A DNA stretch of 64,000 bases from VRUE01 sp963705635 (GTDB lineage: Bacteria > Actinomycetota > Thermoleophilia > Solirubrobacterales > 70-9). The stretch is taken from the NCBI GenBank assembly GCA_963705635.1, contig CAVPKH010000002.1, positions 1 to 64,000 on the forward strand, given 5' to 3'. This document shows, piece by piece, positions 1 to 9,483 of the stretch. A model generated the notes under the pieces. The model saw only the letters and a program-made list of their open reading frames with translations. It had not been told where the DNA came from and ran no database searches. Both the position numbers and the translations under genes were made by a program. Within the stretch, counting starts at the first letter, position 1. Every line of letters starts with the position of its first letter.

Positions 1-1292
1 CCACGATCCACCCGGAGAGCCCCGGCCGCGTCATCGTCGCCGGTCTCGGCAAGCGCGAGAACCTCGACGCCGAGCGCGCCCGCGTCGCCGCCGCCTTGGT
101 GGCAAAGGAGGCGGCAAAGCTCGCGGTCACCTCGCTGGCCTGGGCGCTACCCGGCTCAGGTGATGGCGCCCAGCTCACCGAGGGCTTGACCACCGGCACG
201 ATCCTCGGCGCCTACCGCTTCGACCGCTTCAAGAGCGTGGACCCAGATGAGCCCTCGCCACCGCAGCTCGACTCGCTGACGCTGCTGGCCCCCGACAGCG
301 TTGCCGCTGCCGCCGAGGTCGCCCGAGTCTGCGCCGAGGCGCAGAACCGCGCCCGCGATCTGCAGAGCCTCCCGTCCAACATCGCCACCCCGTCCTACCT
401 CGCCGCTCGCGCCGAGGAGATTGCCGCCGACCACGACGCGCTCAGCGTCGAGGTCCTTGGCCGCGAGCAGATCGCCGCGAAGAAAATGGGTGGGTTGGTC
501 GCGGTCAGCCAGGGAACGGCGGAGGAGCCGAAGCTGATCGCCCTGCGCTATGCCGGCGGCGGCACGGGCAAGACCCTCGGCTTGGTCGGCAAGGGCGTTA
601 CCTTCGATACCGGCGGCATCTCGCTCAAGCCATCCGCCGGCATGCCTGACATGAAGATGGATATGTCCGGCGCTGCCGCGGTGCTTGAGACGGTCGGCGC
701 AATTGCCGAGCTGGGGCTGGAGATCGATCTCGTCGCGGTGATCCCCTCGACCGAGAACATGCCCTCGGGCACGGCGATCAAGCCCGGCGACATCATCACC
801 CAGTACAACGGCAAGACGGTCGAGGTCAATAACACCGACGCCGAGGGGCGCTTGATCCTCGCCGACGCACTCGCCTACGCGGTCGAGCAGGGCGCCGATC
901 GCGTGGTCGACATCGCCACCCTGACCGGCGCCGTGATGATCGCCCTCGGCTCGACCTACGCGGCGGTGATCGGCAACGACGACGACCTCGTCGCAGAGGT
1001 CGAAGGGGTTGGCGAGGAGACCGGCGAGCTGGTCTGGCGCCTCCCCCTCCATCCCGAGTACAAGGCTTTGACCAAGGGCACGGTCGCCGACCTCACCAAC
1101 GCCGCCGCCAAGCGCAAGGCCGGCACGATCTACGCCGCATCCTTCCTCGAGGAGTTCGTCGGCGACGTCCCCTGGGCCCACGTCGACATCGCCGGCACCG
1201 CCTGGGACGTCGGCCGCCCCTACACCGGCAGCGACGCCAGCGGCTACGGCGTCCGCCTGCTCACCGCCCTCGCCCGCTCTCTCTCCGCCTAG
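1..1292 (+). CDS. pepA: Leucyl aminopeptidase (M17 family), 5' end outside window
   Basis: Cytosolic metallo-exopeptidase that removes N-terminal residues from peptides. The reading frame is open from base 3, so the true start lies left of the window and about 430 residues are visible. The M17 signature NTDAEGRL is present (bases 831-855). The metal and lysine region upstream (GKGVTFDTGGISLKP, then DMSGAAAV) is also intact. The first visible residues (VIVAGLGKRENLD) match the end of the N-terminal macro-like domain, so only roughly the first 70-80 residues are missing. It is followed 12 bases later by the convergent thioesterase gene. Family assignment is secure; the exact substrate preference is not. 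Confidence 0.95.
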   Translation, partial: TIHPESPGRVIVAGLGKRENLDAERARVAAALVAKEAAKLAVTSLAWALPGSGDGAQLTEGLTTGTILGAYRFDRFKSVDPDEPSPPQLDSLTLLAPDSVAAAAEVARVCAEAQNRARDLQSLPSNIATPSYLAARAEEIAADHDALSVEVLGREQIAAKKMGGLVAVSQGTAEEPKLIALRYAGGGTGKTLGLVGKGVTFDTGGISLKPSAGMPDMKMDMSGAAAVLETVGAIAELGLEIDLVAVIPSTENMPSGTAIKPGDIITQYNGKTVEVNNTDAEGRLILADALAYAVEQGADRVVDIATLTGAVMIALGSTYAAVIGNDDDLVAEVEGVGEETGELVWRLPLHPEYKALTKGTVADLTNAAAKRKAGTIYAASFLEEFVGDVPWAHVDIAGTAWDVGRPYTGSDASGYGVRLLTALARSLSA

Positions 1293-1303
1293 CCGGACGA
1301 GCT

Positions 1304-1870
1304 TCAGCCGCCGAGGATCATCAGGGTGGCCACGGCGTGGGCCAACAGCTTGCCGCTGTCGGCTGCGGTGAGCTTGGCCTCGGCGGTGGCTTGGCGGCGA
1401 CCGCGGTAGAGGACGTTGGCCTCGCAGAGGACGCGGCCGGTGTCGCGGGTGATCGGGCGCACGTACTTGGCCTCGAGGCCGAGCGAGGTGTAGCCGACGC
1501 CGGCGGGCAGGGTGGTGTGGACGGCACAGCCGAGGGCCGAATCGAGCAGGGTCGCGGCGTAGCCGCCGTGGACGACGCCAATCGGGTTGTAGTGCTCCTC
1601 GCCCGGCTCGCCCTCGAAGACGGCGCGACCCTCGCCCAGCTCTATTGGCCGCATTCGCATCGTCACCGCGATCGGGGGCGGCGGCATCGCGCCGGCGACG
1701 ATCGCTTCCATGTACTCCATGCCGGTCATCGTCGCCCCCGCGGCCGCGGTCGGCACCGGGTCCTGCCAGACGAGGGTGCGGCTGCGGGTGATCTCGGGGC
1801 TGGACTCGGCGAAGGCAAGCGCCGCGTCGACGGCAGTGCCGCCGTCGGCGGCGACGCCCTCGGCACTCAC
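1304..1870 (-). CDS. PaaI-family hotdog-fold thioesterase
   Basis: Predicted acyl-CoA thioesterase of the PaaI/YdiI type, 188 residues as drawn. The hotdog core shows the typical helix segment NPIGVVHGGYAATLLDSALG, followed by beta strands ending in VRPITRDTGRVLCEANVLYRG. The first 45-50 residues look unlike the family, so the real start may be the internal Met at MTGMEYMEAI, giving about 140 residues, the usual family length. It is convergent with pepA. Nearby aldehyde and acyl-CoA dehydrogenase genes suggest a role in acyl-CoA turnover, but that is inference from context. Confidence 0.85.
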   Translation of the reverse strand: MSAEGVAADGGTAVDAALAFAESSPEITRSRTLVWQDPVPTAAAGATMTGMEYMEAIVAGAMPPPPIAVTMRMRPIELGEGRAVFEGEPGEEHYNPIGVVHGGYAATLLDSALGCAVHTTLPAGVGYTSLGLEAKYVRPITRDTGRVLCEANVLYRGRRQATAEAKLTAADSGKLLAHAVATLMILGG

Positions 1871-2163
1871 CTGGCGACCCCACGAGCGCGGCTGCCGGCG
1901 CCCCGCTCGCGAGCCGCACGGGGGCTCGCTGGATAGATCAGATCGGCCGTGATCTCCATCTGACTTATCGAGATCCGGGGTGCCTTCGACTGCTGGTGAT
2001 GCCTATGTCTTGGGATCAGCCTCACGATGCCTCCATTCGCCTCCGCTGACTTCGTGTTTCTTCGCCGTAGGCGTGACTAAACGCGAAGTCAGCTTTATGG
2101 GTTGCTTCACGCAACTCATGTTGATTTCGAACCCTAGCCGACTGAGTTGCTTGATGCAACTTA
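1871..2163. other. Intergenic region with inverted repeats
   Basis: No convincing gene. It separates the leftward thioesterase from the rightward HxlR regulator, so it should hold both promoters. Bases 2045-2059 and 2079-2093 form a 15-bp inverted repeat with one mismatch and a 19-base loop. The right part holds two palindromes described separately. Confidence 0.6.
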
Positions 2164-2164
2164 G
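2101..2164 (+). promoter_or_regulatory. Two GTTGC-N5-GCAAC operator-like palindromes upstream of hxlR
   Basis: GTTGC TTCAC GCAAC (2101-2115) and AGTTGC TTGAT GCAACT (about 2143-2162) share identical half-sites with a 5-base spacer, centred about 46 bases apart. They end at the start of the HxlR gene. HxlR-type regulators bind as dimers to inverted repeats near their own promoter, so these are likely autoregulatory sites. Binding is inferred; the repeats are seen directly. Confidence 0.65.
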
Positions 2165-2661
2165 TGTGCGAAGATCACCCTGTGCTGCGCAACGACTATC
2201 CGGGACAGATCTGTTCGATCGCCAGGTCCTTGGAAGTTGTCGGCGAGCGCTGGTCGCTGCTGATCGTGCGCGACGTGATGAACGGGAGGCGGCGCTTCGA
2301 CGAGCTGCAGAAGGGCCTCGGGGTGGCCCGCAACGTGCTCTCGGCCCGCCTGCAGCGGCTGATCGAGGAGGACATCCTCGAGCGCCGCGCCTACCAGCAG
2401 GGCCCGGATCGCTACGAATACTTCCTCACCGAGAAGGGGCTCGATCTCTGGCCGGTCCTCGTCGCACTGCTTGCCTGGGGCGATCGTTACTCCCCCAACC
2501 CGGATGGGCCCCCGATGCTGATCGCCCACAAGGAGTGCGGCGGCACGGTCAGCGACCGCGGTATCTGCGAGCGCTGCGGCAAGGTCCTGAACGCCCGCGA
2601 CGCACGCGCCCTCCCTGGCCCCGGCCTCACCGAAGCGCCCGGGTCACTCAAGGCCGCCTAA
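2164..2661 (+). CDS. HxlR-family winged-helix transcriptional regulator
   Basis: DNA-binding regulator of 165 residues. The core CSIARSLEVVGERWSLLIVRDV followed by RRRFDELQKGLGVARNVLSARLQRL is the standard HxlR winged helix. The C-terminal tail carries a small cysteine ribbon, C-x13-C-x2-C (CGGTVSDRGICERCGK), seen in some longer HxlR proteins and possibly zinc binding. The first in-frame start is the GTG at 2164, but this touches the operator palindrome; the GTG at 2182 (MLRNDYPGQICSI) is an equally good start. Two palindromes lie just upstream and a 20-bp inverted repeat just downstream. The next genes, an aldehyde dehydrogenase and an acyl-CoA dehydrogenase, are plausible targets. Confidence 0.9.
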   Translation: MCEDHPVLRNDYPGQICSIARSLEVVGERWSLLIVRDVMNGRRRFDELQKGLGVARNVLSARLQRLIEEDILERRAYQQGPDRYEYFLTEKGLDLWPVLVALLAWGDRYSPNPDGPPMLIAHKECGGTVSDRGICERCGKVLNARDARALPGPGLTEAPGSLKAA

Positions 2662-2665
2662 CGCC

Positions 2666-2715
2666 CGAACTGCATCACATCCCCACCCGGCGGGATGGGG
2701 ATTTGATGCAGTTCG
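2666..2715. terminator. 20-bp inverted repeat after hxlR
   Basis: Arms 2666-2685 and 2696-2715 pair at 19 of 20 positions around a 10-base loop. The position between the HxlR stop and the aldehyde dehydrogenase start fits a terminator or attenuator. There is no T-run, and the arm contains TGATGCA, also found in the upstream operator, so it could instead be a binding site for the regulator. Confidence 0.55.
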
Positions 2716-2767
2716 CAGGTTCGGGCGGTAGCGTTGGCTGACCGGCCAGACAGCAAGGAGAGATGAA

Positions 2768-4204
2768 ATGGCAGCGACGGCAGACCTTCAGGTGCGCGAG
2801 ACGATCTTTATCGGTGGCGAGTGGATTGAGCCCGAGGGAGCCGACCCGCTCGAGGTGATCAACTCGACCACCGAGGAGACGATGGGGACGATCCCCGCCT
2901 GCTCCCCCGCGGACGCCGACCGCGCGGTGCTTGCCGCACGCGAGGCGTTTGAGTCCTGGTCGCAGACCTCGCGCGAGGAGCGCGCCGGCTACCTGAGCGC
3001 GATCGCCGCCGGGCTGGGCGAGCGCGCCGAGGAGATCGCGGCGACGATCGCCCAGGAGCTCGGCATGCCGCTGAAGCTGAGCCAGATGATCCAGGCCGGC
3101 CTGCCCACGGCGCAGTTCGCGGCGATGCCGAAGCTGATGGAGGAAGTCCACTGGGAAGAGGAGATCGGCAACTCGCGGGTCCTGCGCGAGCCGGTCGGCG
3201 TGCTTGGTGCGATTACCCCGTGGAACTACCCGCTGAACCAGATCGCCTGCAAGGTCGCCCCCGCCCTTGCCGCCGGCTGCACCGTGGTGCTGAAGCCGAG
3301 CGAGATCGTGCCGCTCAACGCCTTCATCCTCGCCGAGATCATCGAGGCCGCCGGCCTCCCGGCCGGCGTCTTCAACCTCGTCACCGGCACCGGCCCGGTG
3401 GTCGGCGAGGCGATCGCCGGCCACCCCGGCGTCGACATGGTCTCCTTCACCGGCTCGACCCGCGCCGGCCGGCGCGTCTCCGAGCTGGCCTCAGCCTCGG
3501 TCAAGCCAGTTGCCATGGAGCTGGGCGGCAAGTCACCCAACGTGATCCTCGACGATGCCGACCTGAGCAAGGCGGTGCCGGACGGCGTCGCCAAGTGCTT
3601 CCTCAACTCAGGCCAGACCTGCAGCGCCCTGACCCGGATGCTGGTGCCGCGCGAGAAGCTCGCTGAAGCCGAGGAGATCGCGGCGCAAACCGCGGAGAGC
3701 TTCACCCCCGGCGACCCGTTCGAGGACTCGACCCGGCTTGGCCCGCTCGTCTCCGACGTCCAGCGCGAGCGCGTCCGCGGCTACATCGAGAAGGGCGAGA
3801 GCGAGGGCGCCAAGCTGCTGACCGGCGGTGCGGCGGCGCCGGAGGGACTCGACCGCGGCTACTTCGTCCGCCCCACCGTCTTTTCCGAGGTGACGCCGGA
3901 GATGACGATCGCCCAGGAGGAGATCTTCGGCCCGGTGCTGGCGATCCAGCCCTACGACGGCGAGGACGAGGCGATCCGGATCGCCAACGACACGGTCTAC
4001 GGCCTTGCCGGCGGCGTTTGGTCAGCGGACCAGGACCGAGCGATCGGCGTGGCGAGGAAGATCCGCACCGGTCAGATCGAGATCAACGGCGGGATGTTCA
4101 ACCCGTTGGCTCCGTTTGGGGGCTACAAGCAGTCGGGGCACGGGCGTGAGAACGGGCGTTATGCGATCGAGGAGTTGCTGCAGGTGAAGAGCCTTCAGCT
4201 TTGA
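2768..4204 (+). CDS. NAD(P)-dependent aldehyde dehydrogenase
   Basis: Oxidises an aldehyde to the carboxylic acid; 478 residues, normal for the ALDH superfamily. Catalytic Cys285 sits in NSGQTCSALTR and the general base Glu251 in MELGGKSPNVI. The N-terminal cofactor fold has the segment GAITPWNYPLNQIACKVAPALAAGCTVVLKPSE. A good Shine-Dalgarno (AAGGAG, about 2756-2761) precedes the ATG. It stands between an HxlR regulator and an acyl-CoA dehydrogenase, all rightward, suggesting catabolism of a small aldehyde or acyl substrate. The precise substrate cannot be read from sequence. Confidence 0.95.
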   Translation: MAATADLQVRETIFIGGEWIEPEGADPLEVINSTTEETMGTIPACSPADADRAVLAAREAFESWSQTSREERAGYLSAIAAGLGERAEEIAATIAQELGMPLKLSQMIQAGLPTAQFAAMPKLMEEVHWEEEIGNSRVLREPVGVLGAITPWNYPLNQIACKVAPALAAGCTVVLKPSEIVPLNAFILAEIIEAAGLPAGVFNLVTGTGPVVGEAIAGHPGVDMVSFTGSTRAGRRVSELASASVKPVAMELGGKSPNVILDDADLSKAVPDGVAKCFLNSGQTCSALTRMLVPREKLAEAEEIAAQTAESFTPGDPFEDSTRLGPLVSDVQRERVRGYIEKGESEGAKLLTGGAAAPEGLDRGYFVRPTVFSEVTPEMTIAQEEIFGPVLAIQPYDGEDEAIRIANDTVYGLAGGVWSADQDRAIGVARKIRTGQIEINGGMFNPLAPFGGYKQSGHGRENGRYAIEELLQVKSLQL

Positions 4205-4231
4205 GCTCTGGGCCGGCGGGTCCTGCAGTAG

Positions 4232-4262
4232 CGCTTCGCTGAACAGCTGAAGCCGCGAAGCG
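4232..4262. repeat. Short hairpin between aldehyde and acyl-CoA dehydrogenase genes
   Basis: CGCTTCGC (4232-4239) and GCGAAGCG (4255-4262) form a perfect 8-bp stem with a 15-base loop in the 93-base gap. It may reduce read-through, but there is no T-run. Confidence 0.4.
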
Positions 4263-4297
4263 TCCGCCGAAGGACGCGAGGCCATACTCTCCCGCCC

Positions 4298-5443
4298 GTG
4301 GATTTCGAGCTTTCCGACGAGCAGAAGCTGCTGCGGGACACGGTGCGTGAGTTTGCGCTGGCGGAGGTGAAGCCCGTCGCGGAGGAGCTGGACCGGACGA
4401 AGACTTTCCCCTACGAGATCGTCGAGAAGCTCGGGGGCCTGGGACTGATGGGGATTCCCTTCCCCCAGGAGTACGGCGGTGGTGGTGCGGACACCCTCTC
4501 TTACGTGCTTGCGGTTGAAGAGCTGGCTCGGATCGATTCCTCGGTCTGCATCACGATGGCTGCGCACACCTCGCTGGGGACGATGCCGATCTATCTCTGG
4601 GGCAGCGACGAGCAGAAAAGCGAGTGGCTGCCGCGGCTCTGCAGCGGCGAAAGGCTCGCTTCGTTCGGGCTGACCGAGCCGGAGGCCGGATCCGATGCGG
4701 GCAACGTGCGGACGGCAGCGAAGCTCGAGGACGGCGAATGGGTCGTCAACGGAGCGAAGCAGTTCATCACCAATTCCGGCACGGACATCTCCGGCTGCGT
4801 CTCGATCACGGCGGTGACCGGCGAGGCGAACGGGCGCAAGGAGATCTCGAACTTGATCGTGCCCAACGGGACGCCCGGCTACGAGGCGGGTGAGCCGTAT
4901 CGCAAGATGGGCTGGAACGCCTCGGATACGCGGCCGCTCTCGTTCGAGGATTGCCGGCTGCCGGAGGGAAACCTGCTCGGGCGCCGCGGTGAAGGCTTCA
5001 AGAACTTCCTCCACATCCTCGATGGTGGCCGGATTGGGGTCGCCGCGATGGGCGTCGGCCTCGCCCAGGGCGCCCTTGACGAGGCGATCTCCTACGCCAA
5101 GGAGCGCCAGGCGTTTGGGCAGGCGATCTCGAAGTTCCAGTCGATCCAGGCCAAGATCGCCGATCTCTCGGCCCAGATCGAGGCGGCGCGCCTGCTCACC
5201 TGGCGGGCGGCGCTGGAGAAGGATGCCGGCAAGTCGTTCACCCTCACTGCCGCCCAGGCGAAGCTGATCACCGGCCGCCTCGCGGTAAGGGCAACCGAGG
5301 AGGCGGTGCAGATCCACGGCGGCTACGGCTTCATCGAGGAGTACCCGGTCTGCCGCTTCTACCGCGACGCCAAGATCCTCACCATCGGCGAGGGCACCGA
5401 CGAGGTCCAGCAAATGGTCATAGCCCGCCAGCTCGGCTGCTGA
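4298..5443 (+). CDS. Acyl-CoA dehydrogenase
   Basis: FAD-dependent alpha,beta-dehydrogenase of acyl-CoA thioesters, 381 residues, the usual family length. The FAD/substrate segment ERLASFGLTEPEAGSDAGN is present. The C-terminal signature around GGYGFIEEYPVCRFYRDAKI is followed by IGEGTDEVQ, which supplies the catalytic base Glu365. The start is GTG. Electron acceptor would be ETF, which is not in the window. It follows the aldehyde dehydrogenase by 93 bases and ends at a perfect palindrome. Short/branched-chain specificity is likely from the YEGT-type glutamate position, but the substrate is undetermined. Confidence 0.95.
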   Translation: MDFELSDEQKLLRDTVREFALAEVKPVAEELDRTKTFPYEIVEKLGGLGLMGIPFPQEYGGGGADTLSYVLAVEELARIDSSVCITMAAHTSLGTMPIYLWGSDEQKSEWLPRLCSGERLASFGLTEPEAGSDAGNVRTAAKLEDGEWVVNGAKQFITNSGTDISGCVSITAVTGEANGRKEISNLIVPNGTPGYEAGEPYRKMGWNASDTRPLSFEDCRLPEGNLLGRRGEGFKNFLHILDGGRIGVAAMGVGLAQGALDEAISYAKERQAFGQAISKFQSIQAKIADLSAQIEAARLLTWRAALEKDAGKSFTLTAAQAKLITGRLAVRATEEAVQIHGGYGFIEEYPVCRFYRDAKILTIGEGTDEVQQMVIARQLGC

Positions 5444-5445
5444 CG

Positions 5446-5493
5446 CCGAGTGGTCAGTTGAGCCGCCCATGGGCGGCTCAACTGACCACTCGG
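5446..5493. terminator. 48-bp perfect palindrome between convergent genes
   Basis: Bases 5446-5469 are the exact reverse complement of 5470-5493, with no loop. It sits 2 bases after the acyl-CoA dehydrogenase stop and 4 bases before the end of the convergent histidine kinase gene. Location and symmetry fit a bidirectional terminator. The perfect, loopless 24-bp arms are unusually long for one. Confidence 0.7.
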
Positions 5494-5497
5494 TCGA

Positions 5498-6339
<842 letters not shown>

Positions 6340-6343
<4 letters not shown>

Positions 6344-7083
6344 GGCCGCAGCCTGTAGCCGACTCCCCAGACCGTCTCGATGAAGCGGGGCTCGGAGGGA
6401 TCGTCGCCCAGCTTGGCGCGGAGGCGGCGGACGTGGACGGTGACGGTGCTGGTGTCGGTGTAGAAGGGGTATTCCCAGACCGCCTCCATCAGCTGCTCGC
6501 GCGAGAAGACCTGGCCGGGGTGCGCGGCGAGGTAGGCGAGCAGGTCGAACTCGCGCTGGGTCAACGAGAGCTCCTCGCCGTCGAGGGCGACAGTTCGCAT
6601 CCCGGGATCGATCCGCAGCGGGCCGACCTCGATCGGAGGTGGCGCCTCATCCGCGGGCGGTGAGGCGCGGCGCAGCACGGCCTCGACCCGCGCCACCAGC
6701 TCGGCCGGGGAGAAGGGCTTGACCACGTAGTCGTCGGCGCCGCGGCGCAGGCCGACGAGGCGATCGGACTCCTCGCCCCGCGCCGTGAGCAGAACCACCG
6801 GGACCGGGCTGCCTGGACGCTCGTGCAACCTCCGCATCACCTCGATCCCATCGATTCCGGGCAGCATCACGTCGAGCACGATCAGGTCGGGCTGGCGCAG
6901 CTCAGCGAGCCGCAGGGCCTCGAGGCCGTCACCGGCTTGGAGCGTCTCGTAGCCCGCCCGCACCAGGTAGCGGGCAACGACCTCGACGATCGTCGGCTCG
7001 TCGTCGACGACGAGCACGGTGCCATGGGAGGATCCGTCCACGGAAGCGATTGTCCCGGTCGGGCTAGCCAAAGGTGAAGGCAT
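6340..7083 (-). CDS. OmpR/PhoB-family response regulator
   Basis: Two-domain transcription factor, 247 residues as drawn. The receiver domain begins at GTVLVVDDEP with phospho-acceptor Asp71 in LIVLDVMLPG and the switch Lys in YVVKPFSPAEL. The C-terminal winged helix ends in TVTVHVRRLRAKLGDDPSEPRFIETVWGVGYRL. The first 20 residues are probably not all real: a later GTG (VDGSSHGTVL) would avoid the 20-base overlap with dipZ. It is co-transcribed with the kinase downstream and very likely with dipZ upstream. Confidence 0.93.
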
Positions 7084-8818
7084 AGCCCATCACTCCAGCT
7101 TCAGGTTCCAGGGTCAGCAGGTGATCTTCGACCCGCGGCAGGTTGACCAGGTTGTAGAGGCGCTGCGCGGTGATCGTGACCGCGCCGTCGTGAACGTCCG
7201 AGCCGGCCGCGGCGCTCGAGATCGGATGGCCGTCGAGCAGGACCCGCATCGTGCGGCTGTGGCCGGGGGAGCCGAGCACCAGGTAGACGCGCCGGGCGCC
7301 GAAGCTGAGGTCGAGCGAGCCGCCCTCGGCCGTCGCCGAGTCGAGCGAGATCCGCCAACGGCCGCGGTAGGCAAATTCGTTGGCGGGCAAGGTCGGTGGG
7401 GCGGTGAAGTCGTGGCTGCCGGGTGAGAGCGTCGGGTTGGTAAAGCGTTCAGCCCGAGCGGCCCCGAGGTAGGTCTCGGGGGTGGTGACGGTCGCCGAGG
7501 GCGCGACCGCGTGAACCCTGGTCTCCTCGCCCGGCACCTTCCGTCCCGCTTCGGCCAGGAGCTGACGGATGATCTGCTCCTTCTTGCCGTACTCACCCTC
7601 ACCGAAGTGGGCGTAGCGGACGCGCCCCTGGGCGTCGATGAAGTACTCGGCCGGCCAGTACTGGTTGCCGTAGGCGCTCCATGTCGCGAGCTCGTTGTCC
7701 TGGGCGACGGGATAGTGGATGCCGTTGCGCTCGATCGCTTCCTCGACGTTGCCGGCCTCCTTCTCGAAGGGGAACTCCGGCGAGTGGACGCCGACGATCG
7801 TCAGGCCGTCCTTGCCGTAGGTCCTGTCCCAGGCCGTCAGATAGGGCAGCGTGCGCAGGCAGTTGATGCAGCTGTAGGTCCAGAAGTCGACGAGGACGAC
7901 GTGACCGCGCAGCGAGCGCAGGCTCAGCGGCCGGTCGCCCGGCGTGTTGAACCACCGCTGGTTGCCGACGAATTCCGGCGCCGTGCCGAGGACCGGCAGG
8001 TTCGAGCGACCGTTCGCAGCGGTTTCCGGCTCTGGCGCGCTTGCCGCCACGGCGCCGACGCCATGGGCCGATTCGCCGCGAACGTCGGTCAGTGCCGCAC
8101 GCGCCGAGGCGCTGCCCTCGAGGCCTTCGGTGGGATTGACCAGGAAGCTGGGGAGGGAGCTGGCGATGTTGTTCTGGAACTTGACGTCGTAGTTGCCCGC
8201 CATCGCCAGGGCGACCACGACCATCACCGCCCCCATCGCCACCTGCAGGCCAGCACCGCGGCGGGACAGCGGCGCGACCAGGCGACGCCCGCCCAGCATC
8301 AGGAAGTAGAGGACGACGGCCGAGCCGATCCCATAGCTGAGCGCCACCGCCAGCCGTCCACCCGTGAACGGCTGCGAGGCGGAGACCGTGATCACGCCGG
8401 CCAGGATCGGGCCGGCGCAGGGGGCGTAGACGAGGCCGAGGCTGGCGCCGACCGCGGTTCCCGACCAGAAGCCATCGCCGCCACCGCCGGCAACGCCGGC
8501 ACGCCCGGCGAACCGGCTCATCCAGGCCTCGACCCGGGCGGCCAGCGGCGGAATCATCAGCGTGACCCCGAAGGCGAGCAACACCCCGATCGCCAGCTTG
8601 CGCAACAGGTCGCCGGGCAGCCCCAGGGCGGAGATCACGTAGACCAGGGCAACGGTGGCGAAGGTGAACGAGACCGCCAGTCCGACGACGATCCCCAGCG
8701 GCCGGCGCCGCCCACCGGTCGCGCCCGCCGAGAGCGCGATCGGCAGCACCGGCAAGACGCAGGGCGAGAGCGCGGTCCCTGCGCCCGCGATGAAGCCGAA
8801 CAGCATCAGCAGGACCAT
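7064..8818 (-). CDS. dipZ: DipZ-like CcdA/thioredoxin fusion protein
   Basis: Moves reducing power across the membrane to extracytoplasmic thiols. Residues 1-220 form a CcdA-type channel with the redox segment GTALSPCVLPVLPIAL. A Ser/Ala-rich linker leads to a TlpA/AhpC-like redoxin domain with the DipZ active site WTYSCINC (Cys317 and Cys320). The C-terminal 150 residues form a beta-rich module ending in NLVNLPRVEDHLLTLEPEAGVMGYAF, matching the carbohydrate-binding-like third domain of mycobacterial DipZ. Length 584 fits the family. The two-component system follows directly, so redox or envelope stress control is plausible. Confidence 0.92.
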   Translation of the reverse strand: MVLLMLFGFIAGAGTALSPCVLPVLPIALSAGATGGRRRPLGIVVGLAVSFTFATVALVYVISALGLPGDLLRKLAIGVLLAFGVTLMIPPLAARVEAWMSRFAGRAGVAGGGGDGFWSGTAVGASLGLVYAPCAGPILAGVITVSASQPFTGGRLAVALSYGIGSAVVLYFLMLGGRRLVAPLSRRGAGLQVAMGAVMVVVALAMAGNYDVKFQNNIASSLPSFLVNPTEGLEGSASARAALTDVRGESAHGVGAVAASAPEPETAANGRSNLPVLGTAPEFVGNQRWFNTPGDRPLSLRSLRGHVVLVDFWTYSCINCLRTLPYLTAWDRTYGKDGLTIVGVHSPEFPFEKEAGNVEEAIERNGIHYPVAQDNELATWSAYGNQYWPAEYFIDAQGRVRYAHFGEGEYGKKEQIIRQLLAEAGRKVPGEETRVHAVAPSATVTTPETYLGAARAERFTNPTLSPGSHDFTAPPTLPANEFAYRGRWRISLDSATAEGGSLDLSFGARRVYLVLGSPGHSRTMRVLLDGHPISSAAAGSDVHDGAVTITAQRLYNLVNLPRVEDHLLTLEPEAGVMGYAFTFG

Positions 8819-9078
8819 GCACGCAACCTTTCCACCTGATGATTACGAGGAGATAACGGCCGCCGGTTCAGTTTTCGCCAACTCGACAACCTGTCTGCAA
8901 TGGGAGAAAGCCCAACTCAGTCAATTCAACTTCTTGAGCGTTAGGATTTTCAGAGCTTCGCCGATACCTGGGACTGGCGAAGCCGGGAACGATGGCCTGG
9001 GGCCCCCTCGACGACTGCCTACGACCGTGCCGCAGCCAGCGCCAACGCCAACGAGTCCGGCGCAGCCGACGTCGAGTT
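8819..9078. other. Intergenic region upstream of dipZ
   Basis: No gene seen in 260 bases. Relatively AT-rich near 8880-8960, where the dipZ promoter should lie on the minus strand. GCTTCGCC (8955-8962) and GGCGAAGC (8976-8983) make an 8-bp hairpin with a 13-base loop, possibly the terminator of the PRC-barrel gene upstream. Confidence 0.5.
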
Positions 9079-9483
9079 CTAGGCAGGCGAAGGCCGAGAG
9101 GTCACCGCGCCGGCGGGCCGTCCGAGCACCTCGGCGGCTCGCCCCACCCTCTCGCCAATCCCGTAGTGGGCGCAGATCGTCAGCTCGTGCTCGCGCAGCA
9201 ACGGGCGGGTTGGGTCGACGACCGGAGCGCTGCGGATCGCATCGGCCCCGTGCGCGGTCCAGACACGGCCACTCCCGGCCGCGCAGTCGCGCAGGGGAAC
9301 CACCACCAGCGTGCCCCTGAAACGACCCTGCCTGACGATCAGCCAGGTGGGCTCGCCGCTCTCGGCGTCGACGAAGAGCCCCTGCACCGGACCGACCGCC
9401 CCTCCGCCAACGTCGTCGACCCCCTGGCCGATCCAGCCCCTCACCTCGCTCGGCGCAGGCCGCGCGGAGGGGGACTCAGTCAT
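9079..9483 (-). CDS. PRC-barrel domain protein
   Basis: Small cytosolic protein of 134 residues. The segment VGPVQGLFVDAESGEPTWLIVRQG followed by TLVVVPLRDC is the beta-barrel pattern of PRC domains, which in bacteria occur in RimM, photosystem H subunits and stress proteins. The ATG at 9483 overlaps the end of meaB by 8 bases (ATGACTGA), a classic coupled start. The same frame stays open upstream inside meaB, which hides the true start. After the barrel, HELTICAHYGIGERVGRAAEVLG resembles the helical tail of actinobacterial PRC proteins. Function unknown. Confidence 0.8.
   Translation of the reverse strand: MTESPSARPAPSEVRGWIGQGVDDVGGGAVGPVQGLFVDAESGEPTWLIVRQGRFRGTLVVVPLRDCAAGSGRVWTAHGADAIRSAPVVDPTRPLLREHELTICAHYGIGERVGRAAEVLGRPAGAVTSRPSPA

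Noticed and set aside
156..1919. 587-codon open frame on the minus strand
   Set aside because: Spans antisense of pepA and another frame of the thioesterase; composition is not protein-like.
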